A stretch of DNA of 64,000 bases from the NCBI RefSeq assembly GCF_009727955.1, contig NZ_WOBR01000008.1, positions 124,001 to 188,000 on the forward strand, in the 5' to 3' direction. The notes under the pieces were generated by a model, which saw nothing but the letters and a program-made list of their open reading frames with translations, made no database searches and was not told where the DNA came from. Source of the stretch: Aliivibrio fischeri. GTDB lineage: Bacteria > Pseudomonadota > Gammaproteobacteria > Enterobacterales > Vibrionaceae. The first letter of the stretch is position 1, and the number at the start of each line of letters is the position of its first letter. This document shows positions 45,805-56,050 of the stretch, one piece after another. The translations under genes were made by a program, and so were the position numbers.

Positions 45805-48042
45805 TTATGATAAGCGAATTGCTTCCATTACATCTTTAACTTGTTCAACTCGTGTAATTAATCGACCAACAATATCGGCATTAAAGACCTCAAGATCAAA
45901 GTCCATGATCGTTAACTGCTTCTTGTAATCATTGCGGCTCTTCATGCCTGACACTTTAACTTTTTCATTAGCAAATAGAGTCGTCAGATCCTTTAATAAC
46001 CCAGTTCGATCCATTGCTGTAATACGTAAAGTCAGAATATAAGAACCAACAAAGCCACTTCCCCAAACCGTATCAATTATACGCTCTGATGCATGATGAC
46101 GAAGTTCATTCAGCTGATCACAATCACTGCGGTGAACTGAAATACCACGACCTTGTGTAATATATCCCGCAATTGGGTCACCCGGAATTGGCTGACAACA
46201 ACGCGCTAAATGCGTCATTAAGTTATCAACCCCCTCAACCACAACCGCATCTTTACGTTGTTTGCTTTGTGCTTGCGCCTGAGCTTGCGCTTTTGCCTCT
46301 GATTCTTGCAGTTGCTCAAGTGCTTTTTGATCTTCTTGCTCTGCTGTCGGCTTATTCACTAACGCATTGATGTGATTTACGATCTGGTTAATACGCAGAT
46401 CACCACTACCAATCCCAGCAAAAAGCTCATCGGTTGAATTTACATTGAATCGCTTCAAAGCATAACGCTCTGCGTCTTTTAATGTTCCGCCAATTTTGGC
46501 TAATTCAACTTCAAGGATCTCTTTACCGGCATCTAGGTTTTTCTCACGACTTTGCTTTCTAAACCACGCATTAATCTTAGCGCGAGCACGACTCGAGTTA
46601 ACAAAGCCCAATGTTGGGTTTAACCAATCACGTGATGGGTTCGGCTCTTTTTGAGTGATAATTTCAACTTGATCACCCATTGATAATTGATGCGTGAAAG
46701 GAACAATACGTCCACCAACCTTAGCACCAATACAACGATGTCCTACTTCAGAGTGAATATGATAGGCAAAGTCGAGTGGCGTTGCTCCCATAGGTAAGTC
46801 GACCACATCACCACGGGGGGTAAAGGCATAAACACGATCATCAAATACTTGGCTACGAAGTTCATCCAGCATTTCGCCCGAATCAGACATCTCTTCTTGC
46901 CAATCAAGTAACTTACGTAACCATGTGATTTTTTCGTCATAACCACTACGGCTGTTACTACCCGGACCTTCCTTATATTTCCAGTGAGCAGCAACCCCTA
47001 ACTCTGAATCTTCATGCATATCCTTGGTACGAATCTGAATCTCTATGGTTTTACCTTCAGGACCAAGAACAACAGTATGAATAGATTGATAACCATTGGG
47101 TTTTGGGTTTGCCACATAGTCATCAAACTCACTTGGTAGGTGCTTAAATTTGGTATGAACAACACCTAAAGCCGCATAACAATCTTGCAGTTTATCAGCA
47201 ATAATTCGAACAGCTCGAACATCAAAAAGCTCATCAAAGGCTAAGCTTTTCTTCTGCATTTTTCGCCAAATGCTGTAGATGTGTTTAGGTCTACCGCTTA
47301 CTTCTGCATTGATATTGCATACTTTCATCTCATCACTTAAATCAGTGACAAAATCATGGATATATTGCTCACGAACAATTCTTCGTTCTGAAAGTTGTTT
47401 CGCGATTTTTTTATAGGTATCCGGTTGTTGGTAGCGGAAAGAGTAATCTTCAATTTCCCACTTTAATTGACCAATACCTAGACGGTTGGCAAGCGGAGCA
47501 TAAATATTATTACACTCTTTCGCAGCAGCACGACGCACTTCATCTGGCTCATTTTTCACTTCGCGTAAATTACAAATACGTTCAGCTAATTTAATGATCA
47601 CACAACGAAAATCATCCACCATAGCCAGTAGCATACGACGAATATTATCGACTTGGTTTGATGCTGACTCAGGCCCTACGGTTGCATTTAATTGTCCAAT
47701 TGAGTCCATCTCTTCGACGCCCTCAATGAGTTTTTCAATTTCTTTACTGTAATGCTCTGTGAGGGTTTCTTTATCTAGAAGACCACTCGACACCAATGGG
47801 AAAAGTTGTGCAGCAACCAAGGTGGCTTTATCCATACTCAGAGTGATTAAAATTTCAATCATCTCTCGGCCACGCCATAATAATAGCTGACCATTTTCAT
47901 GGGACGCCACTAATTCCTGACAATGTTGGTAAACCTCTGTCAGTTTTTTTGAAGTGGATTTATCTTGTTCGAGGCTGTCTATCCATTCAGCTAACTCGAA
48001 CGTTTCATTTTCCTTTAGATGTGCTCCGCGAACTGCGACCAT
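45805..48042 (-). CDS. relA: (p)ppGpp synthetase RelA
   Basis: A 745-residue stringent-response enzyme that makes (p)ppGpp on ribosomes carrying uncharged tRNA. The N-terminal HD domain is degenerate (FPLVSSG where hydrolases have HDxxxD), as in RelA rather than SpoT. The synthetase domain has GRPKHIYSIWRKM and NGYQSIHTVV, followed by TGS (RVYAFTPRGDVVDLPMGATP), a zinc-finger-like CCQPIPGDPI and a C-terminal ACT domain. Length equals that of E. coli RelA (744) within one residue. Confidence 0.96.
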   Translation of the reverse strand: MVAVRGAHLKENETFELAEWIDSLEQDKSTSKKLTEVYQHCQELVASHENGQLLLWRGREMIEILITLSMDKATLVAAQLFPLVSSGLLDKETLTEHYSKEIEKLIEGVEEMDSIGQLNATVGPESASNQVDNIRRMLLAMVDDFRCVIIKLAERICNLREVKNEPDEVRRAAAKECNNIYAPLANRLGIGQLKWEIEDYSFRYQQPDTYKKIAKQLSERRIVREQYIHDFVTDLSDEMKVCNINAEVSGRPKHIYSIWRKMQKKSLAFDELFDVRAVRIIADKLQDCYAALGVVHTKFKHLPSEFDDYVANPKPNGYQSIHTVVLGPEGKTIEIQIRTKDMHEDSELGVAAHWKYKEGPGSNSRSGYDEKITWLRKLLDWQEEMSDSGEMLDELRSQVFDDRVYAFTPRGDVVDLPMGATPLDFAYHIHSEVGHRCIGAKVGGRIVPFTHQLSMGDQVEIITQKEPNPSRDWLNPTLGFVNSSRARAKINAWFRKQSREKNLDAGKEILEVELAKIGGTLKDAERYALKRFNVNSTDELFAGIGSGDLRINQIVNHINALVNKPTAEQEDQKALEQLQESEAKAQAQAQAQSKQRKDAVVVEGVDNLMTHLARCCQPIPGDPIAGYITQGRGISVHRSDCDQLNELRHHASERIIDTVWGSGFVGSYILTLRITAMDRTGLLKDLTTLFANEKVKVSGMKSRNDYKKQLTIMDFDLEVFNADIVGRLITRVEQVKDVMEAIRLS

Positions 48043-48090
48043 GTCCGTTTCCTATTAATTCTCTAATCTGTAATTCTTTTGATCCCGCCT

Positions 48091-48116
48091 AACGAACTCA
48101 AGAGTGAGTTAACGTT
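48091..48116 (-). repeat. hairpin between rlmD and relA
   Basis: AACTCA-AGAG-TGAGTT with flanking AACG / CGTT arms covers the rlmD stop codon. There is no U-tract; it may moderate read-through from rlmD into relA, 66 nt downstream. Confidence 0.45.
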
Positions 48117-49425
48117 CAAACAATGCCATAGATTCTAAATGCCCTGTATGAGGGAACATATCAAGCATACCTAGCCTAGTAAGCTTGAAACCGTGTTGAA
48201 TAAGTAATTGGCTATCGCGTGCAAGTGTTGCTGGGTTGCACGAAACATAAACCACGGTTTGAGGCGTTAATTTTGCCACAGTTTCCATCACACCTGCAGC
48301 CCCTGCTCTGGCAGGATCCAGTAAAATTTTTGTAAACTTTGTGCTAGCCCACACTTGATCGCTAGCCTCTTCTTCTAAGTTAGCTTGATAAAACGACACA
48401 TTAGAAAGATGATTTCTTTCAGCGTTCAGTTTTGCGCGCTGAACCATGTCATCAACCCCTTCAATACCTACCACTGTTTTTACTTTTTTAGCTAATGGCA
48501 GACTAAAGTTTCCTAACCCACAAAATAAGTCCAATACACTGTCGTTTTCATTTAAATCTAACCAAGATAAAGCTTGCTCTACCATTTGTTCATTGACGTT
48601 ACGATTTACTTGAATGAAATCTTTCGGCGTAAAATAAATTTTGGTGCCATCAATAAGATAAAATGGTTCTTCGCCACGAACATGATTTAATACATCCGCT
48701 TCAGGCATTAGATATAGGATCAAATTGCGTTCTTCACAATAATTAACTATTGCTTGCTGATCCTTCTCATTAAAATCTGCCACATGACGAATAAGTAAAA
48801 CACTGCCATTATCTGCTTGTACAAGCTCAACATGACCTAGGTTTTTCTTACCTTTTAACTGATTTAATAAAGTAAATAATGATTCTAAATGTTGATCTAA
48901 TTCTTGAACAAGAACAGGGCAATGGCGAACATTTACAATTGCCTTACTCTGTTTTTTACGAAAACCAAAATCAAGCTGATTGGTTTGTTTATTGATCATT
49001 AAACTGATGCGAGCTCGACGACGGTAACTCAGTTCCTCACCCATAATAGGCTGAACCATCTCACCTTGTGAGACACCTTGCTTTTTCATCAGTTCTTGCA
49101 GCTTTTCATTTTTCGCTACAATTTGTTCTTCATGTTGTAAATGCTGTAAGTTACACCCACCACATTCATGATAATGCTGACAAATTGGTGTTTGTCGCTT
49201 TTCACTTTTCTGCGCTAACTTAATCAGTTTTGCACGAGAAAATTGCTTCTTTTGCTCAATAAACTGAATGATCGCTTTTTCACCAGGCAATGCTCCCTCA
49301 ATAAACACGGGTTTCTTATCAACAAAAGCAATTCCAGCTCCGTTGTGATCTAATCGAACCACATCAACTGATTGATGTTTTGTGTTTACAGAAGCTTTCT
49401 TTTTCGGTTTGAAGAATTGCGCCAT
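48109..49425 (-). CDS. rlmD: 23S rRNA (uracil-1939-C5) methyltransferase RlmD
   Basis: A 438-residue SAM-dependent RNA methyltransferase. The ATG at 49425 (MAQFFKPKKK) has AGG 8 nt upstream; the frame extends to 49458. A TRAM domain at the start is followed by the 4Fe-4S cysteines CQHYHECGGC and a fourth Cys in VRHCPVL. SAM site is DLFCGLGNFSLPLA, and DPARAG with catalytic YVSCNPATLARD follows. It precedes relA, and barA is divergent upstream, the conserved barA-rlmD-relA arrangement. Confidence 0.94.
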   Translation of the reverse strand: MAQFFKPKKKASVNTKHQSVDVVRLDHNGAGIAFVDKKPVFIEGALPGEKAIIQFIEQKKQFSRAKLIKLAQKSEKRQTPICQHYHECGGCNLQHLQHEEQIVAKNEKLQELMKKQGVSQGEMVQPIMGEELSYRRRARISLMINKQTNQLDFGFRKKQSKAIVNVRHCPVLVQELDQHLESLFTLLNQLKGKKNLGHVELVQADNGSVLLIRHVADFNEKDQQAIVNYCEERNLILYLMPEADVLNHVRGEEPFYLIDGTKIYFTPKDFIQVNRNVNEQMVEQALSWLDLNENDSVLDLFCGLGNFSLPLAKKVKTVVGIEGVDDMVQRAKLNAERNHLSNVSFYQANLEEEASDQVWASTKFTKILLDPARAGAAGVMETVAKLTPQTVVYVSCNPATLARDSQLLIQHGFKLTRLGMLDMFPHTGHLESMALFER

Positions 49426-49588
49426 TATTACTGCCTGGTTTACAAAAATTAGCTCCATTATACCGAAACCATATGAAGATGCAGTCTTGATTTACGTTCT
49501 ATCTTGCGCTTTCGACAGAGAATAATTGAGCTTAGCCTCTAAGTTGATTAAGCTACGCCCTCAAGGAAGTTAAACGAATCGAATTTAT

Positions 49589-52384
49589 ATGAAAAAATAC
49601 GGCCTACGTGCACGAGTCATAACGCTAACATTAGCGCCTACATTAATTATCGGGTTACTGCTGAGTGGTTTCTTTACCATGAACCGATACAATGACTTAG
49701 AGAATCAATTAATCTCTAGTGGCACAAGTATTATTGAACCTCTTGCTATTTCTAGTGAATACGGAATGACAGGAAAAAACCGAGAAGCGGTTCGTCGTTT
49801 AATTAGTTACGCTCACAGAAAGCATTCCAATATTGTTCGTAGTATTGCCGTATTTGATGAGCATCATGAGCTTTTTGTTACTTCTAACTTTCATCCAAAC
49901 TTTGAAAGCTTAACGTTCCCTAAAGATAAACCCATTCCATTACTTCTTGATATTTCCTTTCAAGAAGAATCTCTGATTTTAAGAACCCCTATTCTTCCTG
50001 AAGGTAAGTTCTCTGCCAACTTCGATTCATCTCATATCAATGAGCCATTAGGTTATATTGCCATTGAACTTGATCTTTCTAGCTTACGTTTACAGCAATA
50101 CCAAGAGATATTCTCTGCGCTACTCGTTCTTGCTTTAGGTTTGGGCTTGTCTGGTGTTTTTGCTTATCGTTTAATGCAAGATGTTACTCAGCCTATCTCA
50201 CATATGGTTAGTGTAGTTGATAGGATACGTCGTGGTCATTTAGATGTTCGTATTGAAAATAAACTACATGGTGAATTAGATACTCTAAAAAATGGTATCA
50301 ACGCCATGGCTATTTCTTTATCTGAATACCATGTTGAAATGCAACAAAGTATTGACCAAGCAACGTCTGATCTTCGTGAAACTTTAGAACAACTAGAGAT
50401 TCAAAACGTTGAGTTAGATATTGCGAAAAAACGCGCTCAAGAAGCTGCGCGAGTAAAATCTGAATTCTTAGCAAACATGTCGCACGAGTTAAGAACGCCG
50501 CTTAACGGTGTGATTGGCTTTACTCGACAAATGCTAAAAACGTCATTATCAGAGAACCAACAAGATTACTTACAAACTATTGAACGTTCAGCCAATAACT
50601 TACTGACAATTATTAACGATATCTTAGACTTCTCTAAACTGGAAGCGGGTAAATTACTGCTAGAAAACCTGCCATTTGATTTCCAAGATAGTCTTGATGA
50701 AGTCGTTAGCTTATTGGCACCAAGCGCTCACGAAAAAGGGCTAGAGATCACCTTAAAAATTGATCAACGTGTACCATCAGGCTTAATTGGTGATCCATTA
50801 CGCATTCAACAAGTGCTCAATAACCTAGTGGGTAATGCGATTAAATTTACCGAAAAAGGCAACATTGATATCTCGGTTGAACTCAAACATTTAGCTGACG
50901 ATTATGTGGATTTGCAGTTTGTGGTTCGCGATACGGGTATTGGTATTTCTGAACGCCAACAGGCGCAACTCTTCCAAGCATTTAGCCAAGCAGATGCCAG
51001 TATTTCTCGTCGTTATGGCGGTACAGGCTTAGGTCTTGTCATTACCCAAAAACTGATTTCTCAAATGGGCGGTGAAATTGGGTTAAGTAGTCGTCTGCAC
51101 CAAGGTTCAACATTCTGGTTCACGATAAGAATGCATCCGACTGATCTACCAATGCTGAATGATCATGATATTACTCAGCTAGAGAAGAAAAAGCTGTTAC
51201 TTATCGAACCAAATATGCAATCGGCTTCTATTTTACAACAACAGTTTATTAGCCATGGCGTCTTTGTGACTTATCGCTCAACGCTACCTGAGATTATTGA
51301 ACCACATGACTACGCATTGATCAGTTTAAGCTCGAACTCAAAACCGAGTATTGAAACGATCCAAGAGATGACATCTCAACTTTCAGCTCACTGCTCAACG
51401 ATTATTGTTGGTCTACCAAGTACCGAGCTTGCTCTGACTGATGAACTGAATCAGTTCTCACATATTACGTGCTTATCAAAACCGTTTGCGAAGAAAAAAC
51501 TACTCGATGCCCTACTCGTTGAAAAAGATCTGCAACCTGTACCTGAGCTACCGGATTTAATGGCTCATGCTTCTGAAGAGCAAAAATTACCAATTAAAGT
51601 CATGGCTGTTGATGATAACCCAGCTAACTTAAAACTGATTTCAGCACTATTAAGTGAGCAAGTAGAAACGGTTATTACTTGTGATAATGGTTTAGATGCA
51701 GTCCAACAAGCAACAGAACAACACTTCGACATTATTCTCATGGACATCCAAATGCCTAAAATGGATGGGGTAATGGCATGTAAAGAAATACGTAAAACAG
51801 CACTAAACGCACAAACACCAGTTGTTGCTGTTACTGCACATGCGATGGAAGGTGAGCGTGAACGCTTAATTAGCGAAGGTATGGATGACTACTTAACTAA
51901 GCCAATCGAAGAGCATGTTTTACAACAAGTGATCATTCACTGGAGTCCATTAACGGACAATAGCGATGTTGAAAAAATAACAATATTAGCTGATGCAATC
52001 CCTGAGCTTCATGTTGAAGAAGCCAATGATAAAGTCATGGGCAGTATCGATTGGGAAGCAGCATTAAAACAATCAGCAGGTAAAGAAGATCTTGCACAAG
52101 AAATGCTACAGATGTTGATTGACTTCATTCCTGAAGTAAACGAATGGGTTGATAAGGCGTTAGAAAGTGATATTTCTGAAGAGGAACTTTGCCATTATAT
52201 TCATAAGCTACATGGCAGTAGCTCATACTGTGGTGTCCCACGCTTGAAGCAACTTTGTAATTTAATTGAAACGTCATTGCGACAACATCAAACTATCGCT
52301 GATATTGAACCAGAGTTGTTTGAGCTGCAGGATGAAATGGAAAAAGTAACTAAAGATGCAAATCTGCTATTAAGCAATAAATAA
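49589..52384 (+). CDS. barA: hybrid sensor histidine kinase BarA/VarS
   Basis: A 931-residue kinase that would phosphorylate the response regulator UvrY/VarA and so control CsrB-type RNAs. Two membrane helices (about 9-30 and 172-195) flank a periplasmic sensor; HAMP (about 196-250) and coiled coil follow. The HisKA histidine is H299 in NMSHELRTPLNG, the ATPase has GTGLGLVITQKL, the receiver has D719 in ILMDIQMPKMDG, and the HPt has H875 in HKLHGSSSYCG. A second, degenerate receiver-like stretch lies at about 530-645. Divergent from rlmD. Confidence 0.94.
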   Translation: MKKYGLRARVITLTLAPTLIIGLLLSGFFTMNRYNDLENQLISSGTSIIEPLAISSEYGMTGKNREAVRRLISYAHRKHSNIVRSIAVFDEHHELFVTSNFHPNFESLTFPKDKPIPLLLDISFQEESLILRTPILPEGKFSANFDSSHINEPLGYIAIELDLSSLRLQQYQEIFSALLVLALGLGLSGVFAYRLMQDVTQPISHMVSVVDRIRRGHLDVRIENKLHGELDTLKNGINAMAISLSEYHVEMQQSIDQATSDLRETLEQLEIQNVELDIAKKRAQEAARVKSEFLANMSHELRTPLNGVIGFTRQMLKTSLSENQQDYLQTIERSANNLLTIINDILDFSKLEAGKLLLENLPFDFQDSLDEVVSLLAPSAHEKGLEITLKIDQRVPSGLIGDPLRIQQVLNNLVGNAIKFTEKGNIDISVELKHLADDYVDLQFVVRDTGIGISERQQAQLFQAFSQADASISRRYGGTGLGLVITQKLISQMGGEIGLSSRLHQGSTFWFTIRMHPTDLPMLNDHDITQLEKKKLLLIEPNMQSASILQQQFISHGVFVTYRSTLPEIIEPHDYALISLSSNSKPSIETIQEMTSQLSAHCSTIIVGLPSTELALTDELNQFSHITCLSKPFAKKKLLDALLVEKDLQPVPELPDLMAHASEEQKLPIKVMAVDDNPANLKLISALLSEQVETVITCDNGLDAVQQATEQHFDIILMDIQMPKMDGVMACKEIRKTALNAQTPVVAVTAHAMEGERERLISEGMDDYLTKPIEEHVLQQVIIHWSPLTDNSDVEKITILADAIPELHVEEANDKVMGSIDWEAALKQSAGKEDLAQEMLQMLIDFIPEVNEWVDKALESDISEEELCHYIHKLHGSSSYCGVPRLKQLCNLIETSLRQHQTIADIEPELFELQDEMEKVTKDANLLLSNK

Positions 52385-52405
52385 CTGGACGTCTGATTAA
52401 ATGAT

Positions 52406-52440
52406 AAAACCAACCTAACCGTAAGTTAAGTTGGTTTTAT
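52406..52440. terminator. bidirectional terminator between barA and acpS
   Basis: AAAACCAAC / GTTGGTTTT with an inner TAA / TTA pairing and flanking T-run on the plus side (ATTTT), between convergent genes. Confidence 0.85.
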
Positions 52441-52441
52441 T

Positions 52442-52822
52442 TTAAGATTCGAAGATTACGGTTGCTACTGCATAATGACGTTCATCAGAAATAGTAAGAT
52501 GAATATTCGCAATATGACTTTTTTGGGAAAGCTCTAACGCCTTTCCTGACAAAGTTAACATTGGTTTGCCATTTTCATCGTTTGAAATCGTAAAATCATG
52601 AAAAGTAACACCATGAGCAATGCCTGTGCCTAATGCTTTTGATGCCGCTTCTTTAGCAGCAAAACGCTTAGCTAAAAAACGCCCTTTCTGTTTTAACTCT
52701 TGATATTTTTCAAATTCAGACTGACTTAAAATGCGCTCTGCAAACGCATCTCCTGAACGTGAAAGGGCTTTTTCAACCCTTTCGATCTCTGCAATGTCAG
52801 TACCTAGACCAACAATTGCCAT
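52442..52822 (-). CDS. acpS: holo-[acyl-carrier-protein] synthase
   Basis: A 126-residue phosphopantetheinyl transferase that activates acyl carrier protein. [16 protein letters not shown] holds the Mg-binding Asp and [17 protein letters not shown] holds the second motif. Length equals E. coli AcpS (126). Its ATG overlaps the pdxJ stop by one base. The last gene of the lepA-to-acpS run. Confidence 0.96.
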   Translation of the reverse strand: MAIVGLGTDIAEIERVEKALSRSGDAFAERILSQSEFEKYQELKQKGRFLAKRFAAKEAASKALGTGIAHGVTFHDFTISNDENGKPMLTLSGKALELSQKSHIANIHLTISDERHYAVATVIFES

Positions 52823-53553
52823 TACTTGCGAGCACCTAGCATAATACGATACATATCAGCGACTGCTTTTTCTAAACCATCAAACATCGCTCGTCCCATA
52901 ATTGAGTGACCAATGTTTAGTTCGTAGATCTCAGGCAATGCTGCGATGGCTTCTACATTATGGTAAGTCAAACCATGGCCAGCATTAACAATAAGCCCTT
53001 TATTTGCTGCATAGCTTGCACCAGCTGCAATCTTCTTCAGCTCATCTTGCTGTGCTTCTTCTGTCTCTGCATCAGCATAAGCGCCAGTATGGAGCTCAAT
53101 GAAAGGTGCACCACATTCAACAGCCGCATCAATTTGCTCTTTATCAGCATCAATAAACAAGGATACCTTAATGCCCGCTTCTGTCAGCTTTTGAGTTGCA
53201 GCTTTCACTTTTTCTAACTGGCCTGACACATTCAGGCCGCCTTCTGTGGTTAACTCTTCACGTTTTTCAGGAACAAGGCAAACAAATTCAGGCTTAGTTT
53301 CTAAAGCGATTCCAACCATTTCATCTGTGACAGCCATTTCTAAATTCATTCGAGTTTGCAGCGTTTCACGCAGAATACGTACATCTCGATCTTTAATATG
53401 ACGGCGATCTTCACGTAAGTGAATCGTAATACCAGCAGCACCAGCACGTTCAGCGATTTCTGCAGCGTGTACAGGATCTGGGTATTTAGTACCTCGCGCA
53501 TTTCGAAGGGTTGCTACGTGATCGATATTAACGCCAAGTAAAATTGAACTCAT
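52822..53553 (-). CDS. pdxJ: pyridoxine 5'-phosphate synthase
   Basis: A 243-residue TIM-barrel enzyme that makes pyridoxine 5'-phosphate from amino-acetone phosphate and deoxyxylulose phosphate. [27 protein letters not shown] and [12 protein letters not shown] are family hallmarks. It overlaps recO by 4 nt (ATGA) and acpS by 1 nt. Confidence 0.97.
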   Translation of the reverse strand: MSSILLGVNIDHVATLRNARGTKYPDPVHAAEIAERAGAAGITIHLREDRRHIKDRDVRILRETLQTRMNLEMAVTDEMVGIALETKPEFVCLVPEKREELTTEGGLNVSGQLEKVKAATQKLTEAGIKVSLFIDADKEQIDAAVECGAPFIELHTGAYADAETEEAQQDELKKIAAGASYAANKGLIVNAGHGLTYHNVEAIAALPEIYELNIGHSIMGRAMFDGLEKAVADMYRIMLGARK

Positions 53554-54266
53554 TTTAGAATACTCCTTGTTCTAGGAAGAAACAGTTCCCTACTTTTTAG
53601 GGGCTTACCGCCAAGATACGGCTTTAAGGCTATACGTGTAAAGCGTTTTGCCGCTTTTAATTGTTCTGGTGTTGTAAATCGTCGCTCACTAATGGCAATG
53701 AGCTCATTACCTTTAAAGCTCATTAAAGGGTCATGACGAATGGACGCCATGAAACCTTGTTGCTCACGGTAACGATAAGTCATTTCAGGAGAAACCATTT
53801 CACCACTGCCTGCACAATGTAAAAAATCAACGCCATAACCCATTGCTGATAATAAAGCCAATTCAAAACGTCGCAACGCAGGTTCAGGATTGGTACTTTG
53901 AGCTAATTCAGTTAAAGCGGTGAGATAATCAAGAAAAAGGGCTGGATATGGGGTTTCTTGCTCTACAACTCGCACCAATAGTTCATTGATGTACATTGCT
54001 GAGTAAAGATTAATGCCAGTAAGAGGAATGCCTAAGCTGATGGTTTCAGCTTGTCGCAGCGTGCGCATGGATCCTTTACCTGACCATTTCATTAACAATG
54101 GGGTAAAGGCTTGTAGTACGCCTTTTAAATTAGAGCGTTTACTTCTCGCCCCTTTGGATATAATAGATAAACGGCCATACTCTTCGCTAAACACATCTAA
54201 AATTAGACTGCTTTCACTATATGGTCTACGGTGCAGGACAAAACAGCGTTGTAAGCCTTCTTCCAC
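53550..54266 (-). CDS. recO: DNA repair protein RecO
   Basis: A 238-residue recombination mediator that with RecR loads RecA on SSB-coated DNA. The N-terminal OB fold (residues 1-80; [20 protein letters not shown]) and helical domain are clear. The zinc-binding cysteines of some RecO proteins are not present, apart from FLHCAGSG. Separated from era by a 135-nt gap containing a large palindrome, unlike the tight era-recO spacing in E. coli. Confidence 0.94.
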   Translation of the reverse strand: MEEGLQRCFVLHRRPYSESSLILDVFSEEYGRLSIISKGARSKRSNLKGVLQAFTPLLMKWSGKGSMRTLRQAETISLGIPLTGINLYSAMYINELLVRVVEQETPYPALFLDYLTALTELAQSTNPEPALRRFELALLSAMGYGVDFLHCAGSGEMVSPEMTYRYREQQGFMASIRHDPLMSFKGNELIAISERRFTTPEQLKAAKRFTRIALKPYLGGKPLKSRELFLPRTRSILK

Positions 54267-54287
54267 GTTTCTTACCTATAAATAAGA

Positions 54288-54390
54288 GTTCAGATCGCTT
54301 CGCTTGCAGATTTCAGAAGAGCCGCGGTAAGACTCGATGCCTACCGCGGCTCTTCTGAACCCTTTAAGGGAGCTTGCGACCGATCTGAAC
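54288..54390. repeat. 103-bp nested palindrome between era and recO
   Basis: Outer arms GTTCAGATCG (54288-54297) and CGATCTGAAC (54381-54390) enclose a perfect 18-bp inverted repeat, TTCAGAAGAGCCGCGGTA (54312-54329) and its complement (54342-54359), around a 12-nt loop. The element is markedly GC-richer than its surroundings. It has no U-tract on either side. The form suits a dispersed miniature repeat (REP/ERIC-like or MITE) or an RNase III substrate in the rnc-era-recO transcript. No second copy was noticed in the window. Confidence 0.75.
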
Positions 54391-54400
54391 CCTGCTTTTT

Positions 54401-55369
54401 CTATAAATCGTCGATGTAACCTAGAGAACGAAGTGCTCGCTCATCATCAGCCCATCCAGATTTCACTTTAACCCAAAGCTCTAAATACACTTTACGGTCA
54501 AATAAACCTTCCATATCGATTCGAGCTTCGCGACCAATAGTTTTGATCTTTTCACCGTTCTTACCGATAACCATTTTTTTCTGGCCATGGCGCTCAACAA
54601 GGATCAAACCATTGATATGAAAACCATCCATTTTTGGATTGTAATCAAAACGCTCAATTTCAACGGTTACTGAATAAGGCAATTCTTCACCAGTAAAACG
54701 CATCAATTTCTCACGAATAATTTCTGATGCCATGAAACGTTGAGAACGGTCAGTTACGTATTCCTCAGGGAAGTGGTGAACCGCTTTAGGCAAGTGCTCA
54801 CGAACTAGCTTATGAACCACATCTACGTTAGAGCCTGTTTTTGCTGAAATTGGCACAACATCAACAAAATCCATTTTCTCCGTCATTTCTTGCAAGTGAG
54901 TCATTACGTCTTTTTTATCTTTAACGTTATCAACTTTATTCACTAACAATACTGTCGGAAATTCAGATTTCTTCAGTTTGTTTAGAACCATTTCATCATC
55001 AGGAGTCCAGTGAGTACCATCCACAAGGAATAATACTAAATTCACATCACTTAACGATGAGTTTGCAGCACGGTTCATTAAACGGTTAATCGCTCGTTTT
55101 TCTTCGATATGAAGCCCCGGAGTATCAACATAAATCGCTTGATAATCACCATCAGTATCAACACCCATAATACGGTGACGAGTAGTCTGAGGCTTACGTG
55201 AAGTAATCGAAATCTTCTGACCTAAAATTTGGTTAAGAAGCGTTGATTTACCTACGTTTGGACGACCAACAATAGCAATGAAACCACAATGTTGGTTGTC
55301 ACTTACTACTTCTGACTTTCCTTCTGATGCGAAATACGCGTCTAAATCAAATTCTTTTTCATCTGACAT
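54401..55369 (-). CDS. era: GTPase Era
   Basis: A 322-residue essential GTPase that assists 16S rRNA maturation and 30S assembly. G1 is [10 protein letters not shown]3 is DTPG, G4 is NKVD; the C-terminal KH domain has [18 protein letters not shown] 25-residue N-terminal extension compared with E. coli Era (301) is acidic. Its start overlaps the rnc stop by one base. Confidence 0.97.
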   Translation of the reverse strand: MSDEKEFDLDAYFASEGKSEVVSDNQHCGFIAIVGRPNVGKSTLLNQILGQKISITSRKPQTTRHRIMGVDTDGDYQAIYVDTPGLHIEEKRAINRLMNRAANSSLSDVNLVLFLVDGTHWTPDDEMVLNKLKKSEFPTVLLVNKVDNVKDKKDVMTHLQEMTEKMDFVDVVPISAKTGSNVDVVHKLVREHLPKAVHHFPEEYVTDRSQRFMASEIIREKLMRFTGEELPYSVTVEIERFDYNPKMDGFHINGLILVERHGQKKMVIGKNGEKIKTIGREARIDMEGLFDRKVYLELWVKVKSGWADDERALRSLGYIDDL

Positions 55370-56040
55370 TAGTTAAGTTGTCCTAATGCAATGTCAGCAG
55401 CCGACTGTTCTGCCTTGCGGCGACTGCTTCCTTTTCCGATAACCGGCTTATCCAAGCCAGCCACGATACATTCAATAGTGAACTCTTGGTTATGAGCTTC
55501 ACCTTTAATTTTAGTTACTGTGTACGTTGGTAATGGCTTACGACGACCTTGTAAGTACTCTTGAAGACGTGTTTTCGGGTCTTTTTGAGATACGCCAGGT
55601 TCAATTGATTCAAGGCGAGTGTTGTACCAAGATAAAATAATGCCACGTACTGTTTCAGTATCACTATCTAAATAGATAGCGCCGATAATTGCTTCTACCG
55701 CATCCGCTAAAATAGAGTCACGACGGAAACCACCGCTTTTTAATTCGCCAGGACCTAAGTATAGGTAATCACCTAGCTGAAACTCACGACCAAGCTCTGC
55801 TAATGTATGACCACGAACTAATGTTGCACGCATACGACTCATATCACCTTCGTCCACTTTAGGGAAACGGTGGTACAAATCATCTGCAACAACAAAGCTC
55901 AAAATCGAGTCGCCTAAAAACTCTAGACGTTCATTGTGTGTACCATTAGCGCTACGGTGAGTCAGTGCTAACTTAAGAAAACTTTCATCTTTAAATTGAT
56001 AGCCAATTTTCTTTTCTAAGCGTTGTAGTGAAGAATTCAT
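55369..56040 (-). CDS. rnc: ribonuclease III
   Basis: A 223-residue double-strand-specific RNase for rRNA and mRNA processing. The signature [12 protein letters not shown] (about residues 36-47) holds catalytic acids, with the second cluster [13 protein letters not shown]; the dsRNA-binding domain covers about 154-223 ([14 protein letters not shown]...). Length near E. coli RNase III (226). 10 nt after lepB. Confidence 0.97.
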   Translation of the reverse strand: MNSSLQRLEKKIGYQFKDESFLKLALTHRSANGTHNERLEFLGDSILSFVVADDLYHRFPKVDEGDMSRMRATLVRGHTLAELGREFQLGDYLYLGPGELKSGGFRRDSILADAVEAIIGAIYLDSDTETVRGIILSWYNTRLESIEPGVSQKDPKTRLQEYLQGRRKPLPTYTVTKIKGEAHNQEFTIECIVAGLDKPVIGKGSSRRKAEQSAADIALGQLN

Positions 56041-56050
56041 ATATTTTTAA

